A stretch of 64,000 nucleotides of DNA from Acidobacteriota bacterium (GTDB lineage: Bacteria > Acidobacteriota > Terriglobia > 2-12-FULL-54-10), in assembly GCA_016191085.1 (NCBI GenBank), contig JACPPJ010000025.1, positions 1-64,000 on the forward strand, in the 5' to 3' direction. Positions 1 to 9,252 of the stretch are shown in pieces. Both the position numbers and the translations under genes were made by a program. Each line of letters starts with the position of its first letter. The first letter of the stretch is position 1. Below the pieces are notes generated by a model that worked only from the letters and a program-made list of their open reading frames with translations, was not told the DNA's origin and ran no database searches.

Positions 1-6
1 AAGCGA

Positions 7-88
7 GGCGCTTCAGCGCCTGAGGTGCAAACCTCAGCGGCTAAAGCCGCGCCGGTGCATTCCGTTTCGGCATGGCTGAAGCCATGCC
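7..88. repeat. Run of four short perfect hairpins
   Basis: Four inverted repeats follow one another: 7-20 (6-bp arms, 2-nt loop), 21-36 (6-bp arms, loop GCAA), 37-50 (6-bp arms, loop AA) and, after an 18-base gap, 69-88 (9-bp arms, loop GA). The first three abut without spacers. All arms are perfect. No ORF spans them and they lie downstream of the minus-strand gene at 196-633, so they could act in termination or mRNA stability. They look like a dispersed intergenic repeat family, but other copies of exactly this type were not found in the window. Confidence 0.7.
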
Positions 89-195
89 CTTCCGGATTTC
101 ACGGATCAGAAGCGCCGAAATTCAAACTGACCCAGCACCCGAAATTTAGGCGCGGCTACTGTTGCAGGTCTTGAGGCTTCGGACGGCTGTGCGGG

Positions 196-633
196 TCAGT
201 CTCGCTGCTTAACGCTCAGTTGTATGAACCGAACAATGCTGTCGAGCGACGCCCCGGGCTGGAATACTTCCGCCACGCCCAACGCTTTCATCTGTGGCAC
301 GTCGGCATCGGGGATGATGCCGCCGATCAGCACTACGATGTCCTCCAACTCCCGCTGCTTCAGCAATGACATGAGCTGCGGCACGATGGTGGTGTGCGCG
401 CCGGAGAGGATGGAAAGCCCGATAACGTCTGCGTCTTCCTGAAGTGCGGTGTTCACAATCTGCTCCGGGCTCTGGCGCAAGCCAGTGTAGATGACTTCCA
501 TGCCTGCGTCGCGAAGCGCCCGCGCGATCACTTTAGCGCCGCGATCATGCCCGTCGAGACCGGGCTTTGCGACGACCACTCGGATTCTACGTTGATCCCC
601 GTTAGAAGTATTGTTTCCCATAATATTACGCAT
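196..633 (-). CDS. B12-binding domain protein (methylmalonyl-CoA mutase small-domain type)
   Basis: A stand-alone cobalamin-binding domain of about 145 residues, the size of the C-terminal domain of methylmalonyl-CoA mutase or of the small subunit of split acyl-CoA mutases. The base-off B12 signature is visible: the D-x-H-x-x-G loop (DGHDRG), the SxL motif (GLSILSG) and the GG motif (VLIGG). Such domains pair with a separate catalytic subunit that carries out the radical carbon-skeleton rearrangement; no such subunit is in the window. The start is uncertain: ATG at 633 or ATG at 621, neither with a strong ribosome binding site; the longer frame to 678 adds residues unlike the family. The family call is strong, the substrate is not known. 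Confidence 0.85.
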   Translation of the reverse strand: MRNIMGNNTSNGDQRRIRVVVAKPGLDGHDRGAKVIARALRDAGMEVIYTGLRQSPEQIVNTALQEDADVIGLSILSGAHTTIVPQLMSLLKQRELEDIVVLIGGIIPDADVPQMKALGVAEVFQPGASLDSIVRFIQLSVKQRD

Positions 634-1011
634 CGTTGCGCTCAACCGATGATAGGTAATTACGCCGCAAAGTGTCAACGCGCGCGGAACTCCGGAGCCA
701 TGGGAACGGTCTGGCCGTCAACAATACTGCGGTGGCTGTCAGAAACCGGACACGACTGTGTGCCGGCATTGACGTGGACGGGCCTTGCAATCCTGCTTTG
801 GATACACCTGCTCCGTTCCAGAGAATCGGCGTTACCGCCGAAATGTGCCGCGCTCTTCCGCGTTTCACCTAGGTTTAACAGGGGAATCTGACTGCGCCTT
901 CACTGCAAGCAATTTCCGCGCGCCAACGTGGGCGATATGCACCGCCGTTATGGTTCTAGACTTGCTAGGACTCTCTTGAAATTGATCCACGCTGTGCTTG
1001 GGAGAATGAAC
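634..1011. other. Intergenic, no gene seen
   Basis: Region between the divergent B12-binding gene and the response regulator gene. Short overlapping ORFs exist on both strands but none resembles a known protein and none has a convincing ribosome binding site. It must contain the promoters of both flanking genes; I cannot place them with confidence. Confidence 0.5.
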
Positions 1012-1407
1012 ATGTTGGGAAAGCAGAAGTTGCGGCTGCTGATTGTGGATGATGATCCGTCTATCGTAAAACTGTTGGGGCGGTTCGCCGGCGAGCTCGC
1101 TTTTGAGACACTCGAAGCCGTTCGCCCGAGCGATGCCCTTGCTTTGGCGTCGAAACAACAGGTGCACGTCGCCGTAGTTGACCTCCACATGCCGGAGATG
1201 GAAGGCATTGAGCTCATGAAGTCACTGCGGCAACTCAATGACCAGATGCAGGTCATCCTGATTACCGGCGACCACTCGTCAGAATCAGTGAATGAGGCGA
1301 TCAAGAACGGAGCATGCGATTACCTCTGGAAGCCAATTGACTTCCACCATCTGAGTCACGCGCTCAACGCCGCGCGGCATCAGATTATGCACGTGTCCAC
1401 GCGATAG
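1012..1407 (+). CDS. Single-domain response regulator (receiver only)
   Basis: A 131-residue CheY-like receiver with no output domain. The acidic pocket is DDD at residues 13-15, the phospho-acceptor is Asp57 in VVDLHMP, the conserved Thr is Thr85 and the conserved Lys is Lys107 in the KP motif, so the domain looks phosphorylation-competent. The start at 1012 is favoured by GGAGA at 1001-1005; an in-frame ATG at 1006 would be too close to it. No kinase lies next to it, so it is an orphan regulator and its partner and output are unknown. Single-domain receivers usually act by protein-protein contact or in phosphorelays. Confidence 0.9.
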   Translation: MLGKQKLRLLIVDDDPSIVKLLGRFAGELAFETLEAVRPSDALALASKQQVHVAVVDLHMPEMEGIELMKSLRQLNDQMQVILITGDHSSESVNEAIKNGACDYLWKPIDFHHLSHALNAARHQIMHVSTR

Positions 1408-1457
1408 GTCGCTGCACGTGCAAGCACCGGCTTGCGCCGATCTGCTAAAATACCGCT

Positions 1458-1676
1458 ATGCCGATATACGAATACGTTTGCCAGGAATGCCAGAACCAGT
1501 TTGAGAAGATTATACTAAAGAAGTCCGAGCCGATCGAATGTCCGAAGTGTGGTAGCGAGCGCAATACCATGCGCTTCTCGGTCGTGAATACGTCCGTTAA
1601 GAGCGGCGACAACGGCTGCCCGATGCCCATGGGCGGGGGTGGCTGCTGCGGCCCGGGCGGCTGCGGCTTCGGCTAG
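1458..1676 (+). CDS. FmdB-family zinc ribbon protein
   Basis: A 72-residue protein opening with MPIYEYVCQEC, the hallmark of the FmdB (CxxC_CxxC_SSSS) family. Two CxxC knuckles, Cys8/Cys11 and Cys28/Cys31, would bind one zinc ion. The C-terminal 20 residues are Gly/Cys-rich (GGGGCCGPGGC), a common feature of this family. FmdB-type proteins are annotated as putative regulators from one case in formamidase operons, but their biochemical role is largely unknown. It lies 50 bases after the response regulator and could share its transcript. Confidence 0.88.
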   Translation: MPIYEYVCQECQNQFEKIILKKSEPIECPKCGSERNTMRFSVVNTSVKSGDNGCPMPMGGGGCCGPGGCGFG

Positions 1677-1763
1677 CTTCCTTTGATCGACCGCCACCTA
1701 AAGCAACTTGCGAGTGCATGTAACCACCGTTGCTTGTCTCGGCGAAAAATTTCCTAATGAATT

Positions 1764-2118
1764 TGGTGGAGGCGGGGGGAGTTGAACCCCCGTCCGAAAA
1801 GGCCCCTAGCTAAAAGCCTACATACTTAGCCGGTTCGAACTTGCTTCGCAGTCGGGCGGCATCGAGCCAGCAAGAACCGCCAACCGCTAGTCCGATAGAT
1901 CTCGCTCCTTCTCCACGGACCGAGAAGAACGAGCCAGCCCGCTAAAGTGACGCCGCTTCCGGCCCTACGGGCTGAACCGGGGCGACGCGCTACTTATTAA
2001 CTAAGCAGCGTAAGCCAATTCGGTATTGGCAATTGTGTTTGTTCCACGCGATTACGGGTGCATGGCCCCCGGTATGCCTTCTAGCCGCTTTCCTTCCCGT
2101 CGAATCCGTTTCGCCCCC
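1764..2118 (-). ncRNA. ssrA: Transfer-messenger RNA (tmRNA)
   Basis: Read on the minus strand, the gene starts with GGGGGCGAAACGGATTCGAC (2118 downwards), the diagnostic 5' end of one-piece tmRNA. It ends with a T-arm (GTTCAACTC between G/C-rich arms), the acceptor strand CGCCTCC and an encoded ACCA, with CCA at 1764-1766. The 5' and 3' acceptor strands pair over seven positions with one G-U. The tag frame lies at 2001-2030 and most simply reads A-N-T-E-L-A-Y-A-A then TAG, ending in the hydrophobic AA that ClpXP recognises. The resume codon (GCC at 2030-2028) is inferred by analogy. The RNA rescues stalled ribosomes together with SmpB. Length is about 355 nt, normal for the family. Confidence 0.95.
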
Positions 2119-2478
2119 AAATTGTGAGATATCGTTCAACTCTATATTAGATGTTTTTCGGACGTTTGGGTGACAAAAAGCTCCTGATACGAAAACGCTG
2201 ACTCAGCCGCTCCACATGCAGGTTTCGAATGAACGGGACTGGGTCCGTGAGCAACTCGCAGCGGCTATGCAGCCACTCATCTTGGATTAACGTACAGACC
2301 GAGACCTGTCACCTGGATAAACATTTGGTCTCCGATGGTGCAGAATCACAAAGATCCGCAGCCAACATACCGCGCTATGCGCACGTTCAGTATTGGAATA
2401 ACCAAATCCAAACGCTTTATGATCGCGTGCTGTGAGCATATGAGTTCATCGGCAGGCGCAGCGAGGTTTGAGTGGGAG
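2119..2478. other. Intergenic, no gene seen
   Basis: About 360 bases between the tmRNA 5' end and the 3' end of the minus-strand PilZ gene. Short plus-strand ORFs here have no recognisable domain and overlap the PilZ gene. It should contain the tmRNA promoter immediately right of 2118; A/T-rich stretches near 2128-2165 are candidates, but no clear -35/-10 pair could be chosen. Confidence 0.4.
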
Positions 2479-2814
2479 CTAAGCGGTGCTTTCACTTGCG
2501 TAGGTCGGGAACTGCGGACCCGTGAAGCAGACGCTTACTTTGAAGTGTTTGGCGTCTACATTCCCCGATCGCACGACGACTCCAGTCGTCAGGAATGGTA
2601 CCGGCGGGCGGCGGGCCGCCGAACGGCGGAGGATAATCAGTTCTAACTCTGTACCTGTAGGCAGCTCGCGCTCGGTGTGAAACGAGCAACCACCGCGGCT
2701 TACGTCATCAGAGGAGGTCTTCTCCTCGAACGCAACGCCGCGGCGATCGGTCCCGCTGACTTGCATCTCGAGCGCTACTCCCATCCGATGATAGCGGCGC
2801 ATTTCTTCGGACAA
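2479..2814 (-). CDS. PilZ domain protein
   Basis: A 111-residue single-domain protein. Near the N terminus is an Arg-rich RxxxR-like segment (RRYHR, residues 6-10) and, about 28 residues on, DVSRGG, matching the D/N-x-S-x-x-G half of the PilZ c-di-GMP binding motif. It probably senses cyclic di-GMP. It follows the YhaM-like nuclease gene by 41 bases on the same strand and is probably the last gene of the mnmG-surA-like-yhaM-like run. The start ATG at 2814 fits the domain boundary. Its target is unknown. Confidence 0.8.
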   Translation of the reverse strand: MSEEMRRYHRMGVALEMQVSGTDRRGVAFEEKTSSDDVSRGGCSFHTERELPTGTELELIILRRSAARRPPVPFLTTGVVVRSGNVDAKHFKVSVCFTGPQFPTYASESTA

Positions 2815-2855
2815 TGGCGCGTCCTCAGTTTGGATGAATTCGCGTGCTCGCGGGT

Positions 2856-4043
2856 TTAACGTCGCGGCTCCGAAGAGTTAGTAAGCGCGGCATCGGGCAA
2901 TAGTTTATTGTCGCGGAGTTGGCGCAATTTTGCTTTCCAGTCTTGGGCGCTGGGGGCGGCATTCGCTGCCACCGGCACGGCAGTGGGAGGCGGCGCTCCC
3001 TCACTCCGTACGGGTTCACTCATCGCTGGCTCGGTCTCGGGCTGGGGGACTGCAACGGTTTCAACCTCCGGCGCGGCGGCGTTACCATCCAGGAATCTCT
3101 GCATTTTCAGCAACGGTCGGCCCAATGACGGCAGGTAGCCTGTCCAATCGCCCTCGATAGATTGATCGCGTGCCAGGATGCTCTGCATCCCCTGGATCTT
3201 GGAATCCATGTCGTCGAGGTAGTGCAGCATGAGGGCCTCGGGAAACATGGGCAGCTTGGGAGAGCCGAACTCGTATTGGCCGTGATGGCTGATGATCAAG
3301 TGCTCCAGCAACGTTTGCAGCGGTCTAGGGAAATCCGGAATCTCCGCCAGAGCGCGGTGTACAATTTCGATCTCCAGAATCATGTGGCCCAGTAACTGGC
3401 CTTCGGAGGTGTAATTGAACGACCGCGAATAAGACAATTCGTAGATCTTCCCCAAATCGTGCAGCACCACTCCGGTCAGAAGCAGATCCAGGTCAATTCC
3501 TTTATAGTTTTGCACCACCAGCTTGGAAAGACTGCAGAGCGACAGAATGTGTTCGAGCAATCCGCCGAGGTAGGCGTGATGGAGCGTCTTGGCTGCTGGC
3601 GCCAACTTCAAACGCGCGGCTATATCGGGATTGGCGACGATCTTTCCCAGCAGCGTCTTGAGATGCACATTTTGCATCCCGTCGATCACGTCTACCAGCT
3701 CGCGCCACATCTCTTCCGAGTCGCGCGCAGACCGGGGAAAGAAATCCGCCAGGTCTACCTCGTGGTCTTCCAGCCGGCGCAGTTTGTGTAATGTAAGTTG
3801 CGGCTTATTACGGAAGACTTGTACCGCGGCTTTGATCTTGATGAAGTCGTCACGCTCGAAGGTGTCATGGACCTCTTCGACGTTTTCCCACATCTTGGCG
3901 TCCACTTCGCCCGTTTTGTCGGCGAGCGCGAGTGAGAGATAGTTCTCGCCGCTCTTCTTCAGCCGCACTTCCTTCGATCGAACGAGAAACTCCGAGATGA
4001 TGACCTGGTTGGGGCGCAGATCGCGAGTGTAGATTTGCTTCAT
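2856..4043 (-). CDS. YhaM-like 3'-5' exoribonuclease (OB-fold plus HD domain)
   Basis: A 395-residue protein with an N-terminal OB-fold (about residues 15-95, containing LADKTGEVDAKMW, the usual OB strand pattern) and a central HD phosphohydrolase domain (about 155-320). The metal ligands are visible as the His in GGLLEHILSL, the HD pair in VVLHDLGK and a later HH in IISHHGQ. This order matches the YhaM/CBF1 family of 3'-5' exonucleases. The last 80 residues are Pro/Ala/Glu-rich and probably disordered, an extension that classical YhaM lacks. The gene starts 6 bases after the SurA-like gene, so the two are almost certainly co-transcribed. Confidence 0.85.
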   Translation of the reverse strand: MKQIYTRDLRPNQVIISEFLVRSKEVRLKKSGENYLSLALADKTGEVDAKMWENVEEVHDTFERDDFIKIKAAVQVFRNKPQLTLHKLRRLEDHEVDLADFFPRSARDSEEMWRELVDVIDGMQNVHLKTLLGKIVANPDIAARLKLAPAAKTLHHAYLGGLLEHILSLCSLSKLVVQNYKGIDLDLLLTGVVLHDLGKIYELSYSRSFNYTSEGQLLGHMILEIEIVHRALAEIPDFPRPLQTLLEHLIISHHGQYEFGSPKLPMFPEALMLHYLDDMDSKIQGMQSILARDQSIEGDWTGYLPSLGRPLLKMQRFLDGNAAAPEVETVAVPQPETEPAMSEPVRSEGAPPPTAVPVAANAAPSAQDWKAKLRQLRDNKLLPDAALTNSSEPRR

Positions 4044-4049
4044 GGAGGG

Positions 4050-5075
4050 CTAGGGTTTCTGCGCGCTTGCCTGCTCGGTCGGCGCCGCGCCGGTGTCTAC
4101 GTAGCCGGGTTTGATTGTGATGTAACTCTCCTGGCGCAGCTTGGTCAAGTACTCTCGTAACGCGGGCTGAATCTTTTGATAATAGATTCGTTCGTGAATG
4201 GAGTTCTCCACCTCGGCAAGCGGCGGAATACCGGCCTGTGTGTGCTCCAACAGTTTCAGTATAAGAAAGCCGTACTTGGTGCGGATAATGTCGCTGACCT
4301 CGTTTTTCTTCAACGTGTATGCCACCGCCTCGATCTCCGGCGCCATATTGCCGCGCTCGAAGAATCCGGCGTCGCCGCCGTTCGCGGCGCTAGGATCATC
4401 GGAATTCTCCTTCGCCAACTCGGCGAAGTTTCCATTCGCGCGCACCTGCGCTAGAACGGACTCGGCCTTCTTCTGCAGTTCGGGTATCTCTTCGGGCTTC
4501 TTGTCATCGGTCGATATGAGGATTTCCTGGATACGCACGCCTTCCGGGCGCTCGAATTCCTTCTTGTGCTGCTCGTAATAGGCGCTAATCTCTTGCGGCG
4601 TCACCTGGATGCGGGAGCCCACTTCCCGGTTGATGACCTGCTGCGTCACGATGTTGTCGCGCAGATTCTGCTTGAAATCCTCATAGTTCATGCCCTGTTG
4701 TTCGACCGCCTGTTCCAGGGCCTCCATGCTGGGGAGCTTCATCTGAGTGCGGATGGCGTCAAGACGCTTGACCACCTCCGCGTCGGCGTTGATGCCCAAC
4801 TCCGCCGCCTGTTGGACCAGGAGCTGTTGATCGATCAGATCCCGCAACGCGTCCTTGGCTTTCTCGTTGTATCGGGCTTCGAGGTCCAAGCCCTTGGCCT
4901 CTTGCGACAGGTCCTGCCGCAGCGCCTCCAGGCTGCGCTTGTATTCCGACAGGATCACCGGATGATCATTCACCCGCGCGATGATCTCCTCGACCACGAC
5001 GGCGGCTATAGGAAGGGCACACAGCGCGACGAGAATCGCTGATGCCATAAGACGGACGGCTCGTTTGTTGAGCAT
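4050..5075 (-). CDS. SurA-like periplasmic foldase with parvulin PPIase domain
   Basis: A 341-residue secreted protein. Residues 1-25 form a signal peptide (basic start, hydrophobic core, Ala-rich cleavage region), followed by a SurA N-terminal domain opening with EEIIARVNDHPVILSEY, the typical 'VNDxxI' start. A parvulin (PpiC-type) rotamase domain runs from about residue 170 to 270 (GVRIQEILIST ... GFFERGNMAPE). It would help fold outer-membrane proteins in the periplasm, which implies a diderm cell. I use the ATG at 5075; the upstream ATG at 5093 adds six residues. It lies 78 bases downstream of mnmG on the same strand. Confidence 0.85.
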   Translation of the reverse strand: MLNKRAVRLMASAILVALCALPIAAVVVEEIIARVNDHPVILSEYKRSLEALRQDLSQEAKGLDLEARYNEKAKDALRDLIDQQLLVQQAAELGINADAEVVKRLDAIRTQMKLPSMEALEQAVEQQGMNYEDFKQNLRDNIVTQQVINREVGSRIQVTPQEISAYYEQHKKEFERPEGVRIQEILISTDDKKPEEIPELQKKAESVLAQVRANGNFAELAKENSDDPSAANGGDAGFFERGNMAPEIEAVAYTLKKNEVSDIIRTKYGFLILKLLEHTQAGIPPLAEVENSIHERIYYQKIQPALREYLTKLRQESYITIKPGYVDTGAAPTEQASAQKP

Positions 5076-5153
5076 ATTACGGCAACGCCTCACAGATGTG
5101 AATTCTAATACATTTTAACAGGCATTCGGCGACAAAACGAATCAAGGCGGGGG

Positions 5154-7082
5154 TTACGCCCGTGGGGCTGAACGCTGCTGCATCTCGACGTACACATTGA
5201 TGATGGAAACGGCGGCGGGCGTGACGCCTGGAATTCGGGAGGCTTGCCCCAGCGTCCTGGGCCGCACGCGGCTGAGTTTTTCCACCATCTCGCGCGAAAG
5301 CCCCGGGATGCCCTTGTACTCGAACCAGGTTGGGATGTGGCGGGACTCGGATTTCTTCATGCGCTCGATCTGCTGTTGCTGTTGGGCGAGATAGCCGCCG
5401 TACTTGACGTCCGTCTCGGCGATCTTCAACTCCACCGGCGTGGGCACGAACGGCAGGCCGGGCAGCGCGCCGTTCTCAAAAATCGGGCGGCAACTATCTA
5501 TCGAGAACTCGGGGCGTTTGAGCAGTTGCTCGAGCGTCGGGCGATCCGCGGGCGGCTGCGCGAGCTTGCCGTACACGGCGCTGTCCGGGCGATATTGGTG
5601 CAGAAAATCCTTCAACTGCCGCACGCGCTTGTACTTCTGAACAAAGGTCGTGTAGTGCCCTTCCTGAATCAGGCCCACCTCGCAGCCGATCGGCGTCAGG
5701 CGCAGGTCGGCGTTGTCAATTCTCAAATGCAGGCGGAACTCGGCGCGCGATGTGAACATGCGATAGGGCTCGTCAGCGCCTTTCGTGACAAGGTCATCTA
5801 TCAAAATGCCGATGTAAGCCTGAGCGCGATCGAGCGTGACCGCCGGCTTGCCCTGCACTTTCAGCCCTGCGTTCATCCCCGCCATGATGCCTTGGCAAGC
5901 CGCCTCCTCATAACCCGTCGTGCCGTTGATCTGACCCGCCAGAAACAACCCCTGGACCTTCTTCGTTTCCAGCGAATGAAACAGTTCCGTGGGATCAATG
6001 AAGTCGTACTCGATGGCGTAGCCGGGGCGGATCATCTCGGCGTTTTCAAGGCCCGGGATGGAGGCCACCATCGCGGTCTGCACGTCGATGGGCATGCTGG
6101 TGGACATGCCGTTTACGTACGTCTCGTTTGTGTCCAGGCCCTCCGGCTCCAGGAAAATCTGGTGCTGCACCTTGTCGGGGAACTTGACGATCTTGTCTTC
6201 GATGGACGGACAATAGCGCGGTCCGATTCCCTGAATTTGCCCGCTATAGAGCGGCGACCGATGAATGTTCTCGCGGATGATGCGGTTTGTCTCCGCGTTG
6301 GTGTAGCAGATGTGGCAGACCACCTGCGGCTGCGGGATCGATTTCGTGCGATAGGAGAAAGGCGTCGGCACCGCGTCGCCCGGCTGCACTTCAAAGCGGC
6401 TGAAATCAATGGTGCGAGCGTCGAGGCGCGGCGGAGTGCCGGTCTTGAGTCGCCCGTGCCGGAAGCCAAGGCGCTTCAGGCTCTCGCCCAAAAACAGCGA
6501 AGCTGCCTCCCCGCTTCTTCCTGCCGTATAGGTGTTTTCTCCGCAATGAATCAGCCCGTTGAGGAATGTGCCGGTAGTGACGATGACGGCCGTAGCCTCG
6601 ATCGTCCTGCCGTCGCGCAGCTTGACGCCGCGAACAACATGAGTGTAGTTGTCATCCCGAGCGCAGCGAGGGATCTGCTGTTCTTCTTCTGTTCCATCCA
6701 CGACCAGGTCCACTACCTCGGCCTGCTTGATCTTCAGGTTGGGTTCGGACTCCAACACCTGCCGCATCTTAATGCGGTACAGTTTCTTGTCGGCTTGCGC
6801 GCGCGGCGACCACACCGCCGGGCCTCGGCTGGTATTGAGAAGACGGAACTGGATGCCGGTGGCGTCAATGACCTCGCCCATGATGCCGCCGAGGGCGTCA
6901 ATCTCGCGTACCAGGTGCCCCTTTGCGATGCCGCCCACCGCCGGGTTGCAAGACATCTGCGCGATGAGGTCCAGGTTCATAGTGCAGAGCGCCGTGCGCA
7001 GGCCCATGCGAGCCGCGGCCATCGCCGCCTCGCACCCGGCGTGTCCCGCCCCAACTACGATGACATCGAATTTCTCAGCCAT
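5154..7082 (-). CDS. mnmG: tRNA uridine-5-carboxymethylaminomethyl modification enzyme MnmG (GidA)
   Basis: The FAD-binding partner of MnmE, which together install the carboxymethylaminomethyl group on wobble U34 of several tRNAs. It starts [20 protein letters not shown], with the Rossmann GxGxxG motif at residues 10-15, and keeps the family signature [16 protein letters not shown]. The C-terminal helical MnmE-binding region ends in [13 protein letters not shown]. Length is 642 residues, about 15 to 20 above the usual. The excess sits near residues 132-145, where a REP-like DNA repeat is read in frame (separate entry). The start at 7082 is set by homology; the open frame extends upstream to 7166 without family similarity. 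It heads the minus-strand run down to 2479. Confidence 0.96.
   Translation of the reverse strand: MAEKFDVIVVGAGHAGCEAAMAAARMGLRTALCTMNLDLIAQMSCNPAVGGIAKGHLVREIDALGGIMGEVIDATGIQFRLLNTSRGPAVWSPRAQADKKLYRIKMRQVLESEPNLKIKQAEVVDLVVDGTEEEQQIPRCARDDNYTHVVRGVKLRDGRTIEATAVIVTTGTFLNGLIHCGENTYTAGRSGEAASLFLGESLKRLGFRHGRLKTGTPPRLDARTIDFSRFEVQPGDAVPTPFSYRTKSIPQPQVVCHICYTNAETNRIIRENIHRSPLYSGQIQGIGPRYCPSIEDKIVKFPDKVQHQIFLEPEGLDTNETYVNGMSTSMPIDVQTAMVASIPGLENAEMIRPGYAIEYDFIDPTELFHSLETKKVQGLFLAGQINGTTGYEEAACQGIMAGMNAGLKVQGKPAVTLDRAQAYIGILIDDLVTKGADEPYRMFTSRAEFRLHLRIDNADLRLTPIGCEVGLIQEGHYTTFVQKYKRVRQLKDFLHQYRPDSAVYGKLAQPPADRPTLEQLLKRPEFSIDSCRPIFENGALPGLPFVPTPVELKIAETDVKYGGYLAQQQQQIERMKKSESRHIPTWFEYKGIPGLSREMVEKLSRVRPRTLGQASRIPGVTPAAVSIINVYVEMQQRSAPRA
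6651..6680. repeat. REP-like repeat unit inside mnmG
   Basis: The plus strand reads GTCATCCCGAGCGCAGCGAG then GGATCTGCTG, the same pattern (GTCxTCC-GAG-GCGxAGCGA-GGATCTGC) as the right arm of the intergenic repeat at 22679-22774. On the mnmG strand it is translated as [10 protein letters not shown], within a surface-exposed loop of the second half of the nucleotide-binding region. Repeat units of this type are normally intergenic, so an in-frame copy inside an essential-type gene is unusual. Confidence 0.75.
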
Positions 7083-7283
7083 TGGTCTGAAGGAATCCTG
7101 CAACGATTCTCGCAGAGATTGCGGGAAAGGGTCAACTGGAGCACAGGTATAGGACGTCAATGCCACCGGTATTAAACAAGCTGTCGTGATATATTGTTCC
7201 GTGGGTCACTGGCGCGCGTGTAGCTCGAATGTTGCTGCTCGCATCGTAAGACTTGGCGGAATGTTTGGGGAAAGGAATCAGCC

Positions 7284-8462
7284 ATGGAGCAAGCAGTCAT
7301 ATTAAGCGCGGTACGTACGCCAGTCGGAAAATTTCTAGGAGGCTTGGAGCGTTTTAGCGCCACGGAACTAGGCGCCACTGTGGTGCGGGAGGCAGTCACG
7401 CGCGCCGGCGTCGAACCGGCTCAAGTAGACGAGTGCATTATGGGCAATGTCGTCTCGGCCGGCCTCGGCCAGGCGCCCGCTCGCCAAGCGGCCCTGGGCG
7501 GCGGTTTGACGAAAAGAGTGGCTGCCCTGACGGTCAACAAAGTGTGCGGCTCGGGTTTGAAAGCGGTAGGGCTTGCCGCCAATGGCATCGCGGTAGGCGA
7601 CATCGAGATCGCCGTCGCGGGCGGTATGGAGTCCATGTCGAACGCTCCTTACATTCTGCCCAAGGCGCGTGAGGGCTTCCGGATGGGAAACGCCAAGCTG
7701 GTGGACTCGTTGATCAACGACGGCCTGTGGGATGTCTATGGCGATTATCACATGGGCAACACCGCCGAGATCATCGCGGAGAAGTTTCATGTCAGCCGCC
7801 AGGACCAGGACGAGTACGCGCTCAACAGCCATCGCAAGGCGGTAGACGCTATACAGGCCTGCCGTTTCTCGTCGCAGATCATTCCCATTCCGATCCCGCA
7901 GAAGAAAGGCGAGCCGGTTCTGTTCGGTAAAGATGAAGGACCGCGCGGCGACAGTACGATTGAAGCCTTGGGCGCGCTGAAGCCAGCGTTCAAGAAGGAC
8001 GGCACCGTAACCGCAGGCAATGCCTCCACAATGAATGACGGCGCGGCAGCCGTGGTGGTGACTTCCGAGCGAGTGGCATCCCGATTGGGCAAGCAGCCCA
8101 TGGCGCGCATCGTGGGCCAGACCACCAGCGGCGTGGAACCCTCCATGATCATGATGGCTCCGCAATCAGCCATTGAGATGCTGCTGAAGAAGGTCGAATG
8201 GAAGCAAGATGACGTAGACCTCTATGAAATCAACGAGGCGTTCGCGGTGCAACTGGTGGCGCTGATACGCGAAATGGGGCTCGACCCGGCCAAAGTCAAC
8301 GTCAACGGCGGCGCTGTGGCATTAGGGCACCCCATCGGCGCCAGCGGTGCGCGGCTTCTCACCACGCTGATTTACGAAATGATCGCCCGCAATGCACGCC
8401 GCGGCATCGTCGCGTTGTGCCTCGGCGGCGGCAACGCCGTAGCTATGGCTGTGGAGCGGTAA
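7284..8462 (+). CDS. Acetyl-CoA C-acetyltransferase (thiolase)
   Basis: A 392-residue thiolase of the biosynthetic/degradative acetoacetyl-CoA type, joining two acetyl-CoA or cleaving 3-ketoacyl-CoA. The nucleophile is Cys88 in NKVCGSG, the catalytic His is His349 in GHPIGASG and the second Cys is Cys379 in CLGGGNA; NEAFA is also present. All active-site residues are intact and the length is normal. A purine-rich AAAGGA about 10 bases before the ATG supports the start. It is transcribed divergently from mnmG. The natural substrate chain length cannot be decided from sequence. Confidence 0.95.
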   Translation: MEQAVILSAVRTPVGKFLGGLERFSATELGATVVREAVTRAGVEPAQVDECIMGNVVSAGLGQAPARQAALGGGLTKRVAALTVNKVCGSGLKAVGLAANGIAVGDIEIAVAGGMESMSNAPYILPKAREGFRMGNAKLVDSLINDGLWDVYGDYHMGNTAEIIAEKFHVSRQDQDEYALNSHRKAVDAIQACRFSSQIIPIPIPQKKGEPVLFGKDEGPRGDSTIEALGALKPAFKKDGTVTAGNASTMNDGAAAVVVTSERVASRLGKQPMARIVGQTTSGVEPSMIMMAPQSAIEMLLKKVEWKQDDVDLYEINEAFAVQLVALIREMGLDPAKVNVNGGAVALGHPIGASGARLLTTLIYEMIARNARRGIVALCLGGGNAVAMAVER

Positions 8463-8603
8463 ATCACAATCCGGCTGCCGGAAAGCGATCTCGCACGAGC
8501 GCGTACGCTCGCCTGCCAAAAAGGATTGCGCTACCAAACGTACGTCAAAATGCTGCTTCGCCAAGCCTTGGATTCGGAGGAGAAGCGAGCTCGACGCGGA
8601 TAG
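8463..8603 (+). pseudogene. Beheaded CopG-family antitoxin remnant
   Basis: Immediately after the thiolase TAA and in the same reading frame comes a 46-codon stretch beginning ITIRLPESDL and continuing with QTYVKMLLRQAL, closed by TAG. This is the C-terminal half of CopG/ribbon-helix-helix antitoxins of the BrnT/BrnA-neighbour type (IxxRLPExDLxxA...GLxYQTYxKMLLxxAL). The N-terminal half and a start codon are missing and no toxin gene is adjacent. It is most simply the scar of a recombination that joined foreign DNA to the thiolase stop codon. Confidence 0.7.
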
Positions 8604-8686
8604 CGGGACCGGCATTCGAGTTGCGCGCCCATGATCGCCTGTAAGTGCAGGCGCGGTAGGAATTGGGCGATAACTGCTAACACGTA

Positions 8687-9238
8687 ATGGTGCAAAACCT
8701 GAAAACTAGCGAATTGTTCGATGCCTTTGCCGATGACCTACTGGCAGAGCGTAATCCTAGGCCCTTGGTTATCATTGGGGCGTCAAAAGTCGATGATCTT
8801 CTATTTGAGATGCTGCGTGTTTTCCTCTTGCCTAAAATCGCAAAGGAAAAGGATCAGGACGAATTGCTTGAAGGAGATACTCCCTTAGCGACTTTCAGCG
8901 CTCGCATCAAGATGTGTCGGCGATTGGGTCTGATCGACAAGACGCTATATCTTGCGCTTGAGCGACTCAGAGCCCTCCGCAATTTAAGCGCCCACTCGGT
9001 TTCATTCGACGATGCGAAGTCCCCGGTACGTGAGCATCTTGCCGAACTCAGAAAGCAAATTGCCAGCCGCAGTTCCTACCGGTTAACAAAGGATCGATAC
9101 TTCGATAGCACTTCTTTACAGGCAATCGAAGAGTGGCAATGCCTGCTGCTGACACTGTGTGTTCTGCTCGAAGCCATTCGAGGAAAGGTCGGACCTACAT
9201 CTGGTGACAAGAACGCGCTCAGTATCGCAGCTAAGTAG
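8687..9238 (+). CDS. MtlR/DUF4145-like protein of unknown function
   Basis: A 183-residue, mostly helical protein. The segment FSARIKMCRRLGLIDK followed by LERLRALRNLSAHS is the pattern seen in MtlR (mannitol operon repressor)-like and DUF4145-like proteins, in which a helix with RxLRNxxAH recurs. DUF4145-type domains are often found in restriction and other defence loci, whereas MtlR itself is metabolic. No sugar-uptake gene is nearby. The next gene (DGQHR protein) follows after 14 bases and the two are probably co-transcribed. The family call is moderate; the function is unknown. Confidence 0.6.
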   Translation: MVQNLKTSELFDAFADDLLAERNPRPLVIIGASKVDDLLFEMLRVFLLPKIAKEKDQDELLEGDTPLATFSARIKMCRRLGLIDKTLYLALERLRALRNLSAHSVSFDDAKSPVREHLAELRKQIASRSSYRLTKDRYFDSTSLQAIEEWQCLLLTLCVLLEAIRGKVGPTSGDKNALSIAAK

Positions 9239-9252
9239 GAAGGATGGACGAT

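Noticed and set aside
5244..7175. 643-codon open frame antisense to mnmG
   Set aside because: It mirrors mnmG codon structure in GC-rich DNA, has no domain, no ribosome binding site and contains sequence complementary to conserved MnmG motifs.
7368..8165. 265-codon open frame antisense to the thiolase
   Set aside because: Shadow of the thiolase gene; His/Arg-rich translation typical of antisense frames and no family resemblance.
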